DNA from: Dichetophora obliterata
Lineage: Eukaryota > Arthropoda > Insecta > Diptera > Sciomyzidae
Reading direction: 5' to 3'
DNA length: 64,000 nt
Assembly: GCA_963920525.1 (NCBI GenBank)
Contig: OY986435.1
Span: 274,868,848-274,932,847 of the forward strand
Shown here one piece after another: positions 62,110 to 64,000 of this stretch. The notes under the pieces are model-generated. The model saw only the letters and a list, made by a program, of their open reading frames with translations, searched no databases and was not told where the DNA came from. The stretch's first letter is position 1. The number at the start of each line of letters is the position of its first letter. The position numbers and the translations under genes are program-made.

Positions 62110-64000
62110 ATGTCAATAATTTTAACTAATAAAGATTTATTTAATTGCTGGATTTCTGCTGTTCCAAGAGATAAATTTTTGATTTTAAAAAGTTTTGTTA
62201 AAAACAAAATTGGTGAAAGACTGTTTAATGAAGCAACAATAGAAAACATTCAGATTTTTCAGATTAAATTAGATAGAAAGTGGAAGGAGTGCCACTATAA
62301 CAAAAATTTGTTTATAAAAAAGTATGAAAACTGGTTAAGTGTCCAAAGTTTTATTATTCCTGATCCAGATGAAGTAAGTAAAAATAAAAAAAGTTTTTAC
62401 ACAGTTTAAATAAATCTTCATATCTAAGCAACCTAGCACTAGTCGCGGAAGACCTAAAAAGGAGTTCCACTTGTTATCTGAACAAATGAAAAGAAGAAAG
62501 GTTGCTGAAATAGTATCTGACTAAACTGAAGAAGAATTAGAATATGCATCAGATTTTGCGAGAAGAAAAGGCAGTATTAAAAAAGAAAGTGTTCTCTCAG
62601 TACAGGTGGCATTGACAATTTATTTAGACTTGGATCTCTCGGAATTAAAGTATAATATTCTGCGCAAAACTGTCAATGAACATCATGAAAACTTCTTTCC
62701 AAGCCTATATGCAATACAAAATTTTAAAAAGAATATAGTACCACCTGTAAAAGCTTCTGAAAACTCTGCAGAAGTGGAAGTAAAACCACTCATGCGAAAT
62801 ACAGCTAAAAGTATATTTAAGCTTTGTGATGGCGAAGAGACTCCAGATAAAGTAACACTGATATGCAAATGGGGTATGGATGGCAGCTCGGGTCACAGCC
62901 GATACAAGCAAAATTTTTCAACAGAAGATTTCAGCGATGAATTTATATTTTACATTGCATTTGTCCCAATCAAGTGAGTAAAAGTTTAAAAATTTAACTA
63001 TGTATATTTTAATGAAAAAACAATTATTTTTTGAATAAAAGGCGAATTGATTCGTCATCAAAGAAGCCTCTTTGGATAAACAAAAGCCCTTCTTCTATTC
63101 TTTTCTGCAGACCCATAAAAATTGTAATGGCTAAGGAAAATAGGACCTTAGTTATGCAAGAAAATAACGATATTAAAAAACAAATAACCGAATTAGAATG
63201 CGAAATATTGGAATTTAATGGGAAATCTGTAGAGGTTTCATATAAAATTAAATGTACAATGTACGGAAACAAATTCAGCTAGCAGATGCTTCATTTGTAA
63301 TGCAAGTCCAATTGAAATGAACAAAATAAATTTTACTAGATCTGCAAACACAGATTCTTATAAGTATGGACTCTTAACTCTTCACTGCTGGATTCGGTTT
63401 TTTGAATGTTTAATCCACATATCATATCGTTTGCCATTTAAAGCTTGGCGAGTAAGGCAAGAGAATCAAGCCATTTTTTCTGAAAATAAAAGCCGAATAC
63501 AAAGAGAATTCAGAGAGAGAATGGGCCTGCTTATAGATCACGTCAAACAAGGTTATGGCACAACTAATGACGGAAACACTGCTAGGAAATTCTTTGCCAA
63601 TTTTGATGTTTCTGCGGAAATTACTGGCCTTAATAAAGATTTAATATATAACTTCTCATTAATTTTGTGAATTTTGTCATGTGGAAGAAAAATTAAAATT
63701 GAAGAGTTTAGTAAACTTCTTATGGATACCAGGAACTTATACTTAAAGTGTTACAGTTGGTACTATATGCCCAGCTCTGTGCACAAAGTTTTAGTGCATG
63801 GATGCGAAGTAATGAAGTATTTCGATTTACCCATAGGTGAATTTTCTTTAGTTTTTCTAATTGAAATAAAATAATAAATAACGCAACCATTTTCTTTTGA
63901 AGGAAGTTTATCGGAAGAAGCATTGGAGGCTTCCCACAAAAATATTCGATATGCTCGTCTAAACCACACGAGAAAAAGCTATCGGGAGAATTCAAATAAG
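62110..64000 (+). pseudogene. Transib (RAG1-related) transposase, decayed, runs off the window
   Basis: Exon 1 62110-62373, exon 2 62429-62973, exon 3 63042-63836 and exon 4 from 63903 are joined by small introns with good consensus (GTAAGT..AAG, GTGAGT..AAG, GTGAAT..AAG). The joins keep frame. Recognisable Transib landmarks in order: STSRGRPKKEFHLLSEQMKR, KWGMDGSSGHSRYKQNF (first catalytic Asp, 62879-62881), PSSILFCRPIKIVMAKE, RCFICNASPIEMN (zinc-binding CxxC), HCWIRFFECLIHISYRLPFK, YGTTNDGNTARKFF (probable second Asp, 63569-63571), SWYYMPSSVHKVLVHG and SLSEEALEASHKNIR (catalytic Glu probably 63926-63928). Lesions: TAA near 62520 in VSD*TEEE, a frameshift at about 63265-63280, and TGA at 63668-63670. 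The usual Asn after the catalytic Glu motif is His. The family belongs to the RAG1 lineage. This copy is inactive. Confidence 0.83.

Overview
This window is AT-rich eukaryotic DNA. It looks like intergenic or heterochromatin-like sequence from an insect, most plausibly a higher fly (Diptera, Brachycera). The reasons are spliceosomal introns of only 55-75 bp, a fly-type TATA/Inr promoter in one transposon, (CAA)n/(TTG)n microsatellites, and a transposon set (piggyBac, Tc1/mariner including DD41D types, Transib, jockey-like and Dong/R4-like retrotransposons) common in dipteran genomes. No prokaryotic genes are present. I could not recognise any complete host gene. The species cannot be fixed from sequence alone.

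Layout: 0-5.6 kb holds degenerate repeats, a foldback element (2741-3205) and an assembly gap. 5.63-8.25 kb is a structurally complete piggyBac element with TTAA on both sides and a nearly open transposase split by one small intron. 8.9 kb has a tRNA-like sequence. 10-18.4 kb is dispersed repeats with an internally deleted DD41D mariner (12296-13228), a ~800 bp hairpin element (15541-16343) and a small MITE. 20.3 kb and 24.1-25.4 kb carry decayed jockey-like retrotransposon pieces. 26.4-27.6 kb is a second DD41D mariner with a broken gene on the minus strand. 32.7-38.5 kb is a complex block: Tc1 fragment, 222-bp tandem satellite, GC-rich insert, then (TTA)n arrays totalling about 2.8 kb around a 5'-truncated Dong/R4-like retrotransposon, the clade known for TAA-repeat insertion.

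38.6-49 kb is mostly unassigned. It contains a CCGAATATTCGG-rich foldback repeat and the best candidate for the start of a host gene: a signal-peptide-like exon at 44533 followed by a 23-nt micro-exon. 49.2-56.3 kb is a nested pair: a Tc1-like element with long inverted repeats whose left repeat was split by a 5.1 kb piggyBac element. The unsplit right repeat still shows the intact TTAA target. 56.3-62 kb is unassigned repeats, a MITE and a ~357-bp tandem duplication. The window ends inside a decayed Transib (RAG1-related) transposase gene, 62110 to the edge.

The most interesting structural result is that the two piggyBac elements, with unrelated end sequences, share the same end architecture. 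Each has three copies of its own 14-15 bp palindrome, at about nt 18 and 195 from the gene-5' end and about nt 44 from the gene-3' end. This suggests conserved spacing of transposase-binding sites with fast-changing binding sequence.
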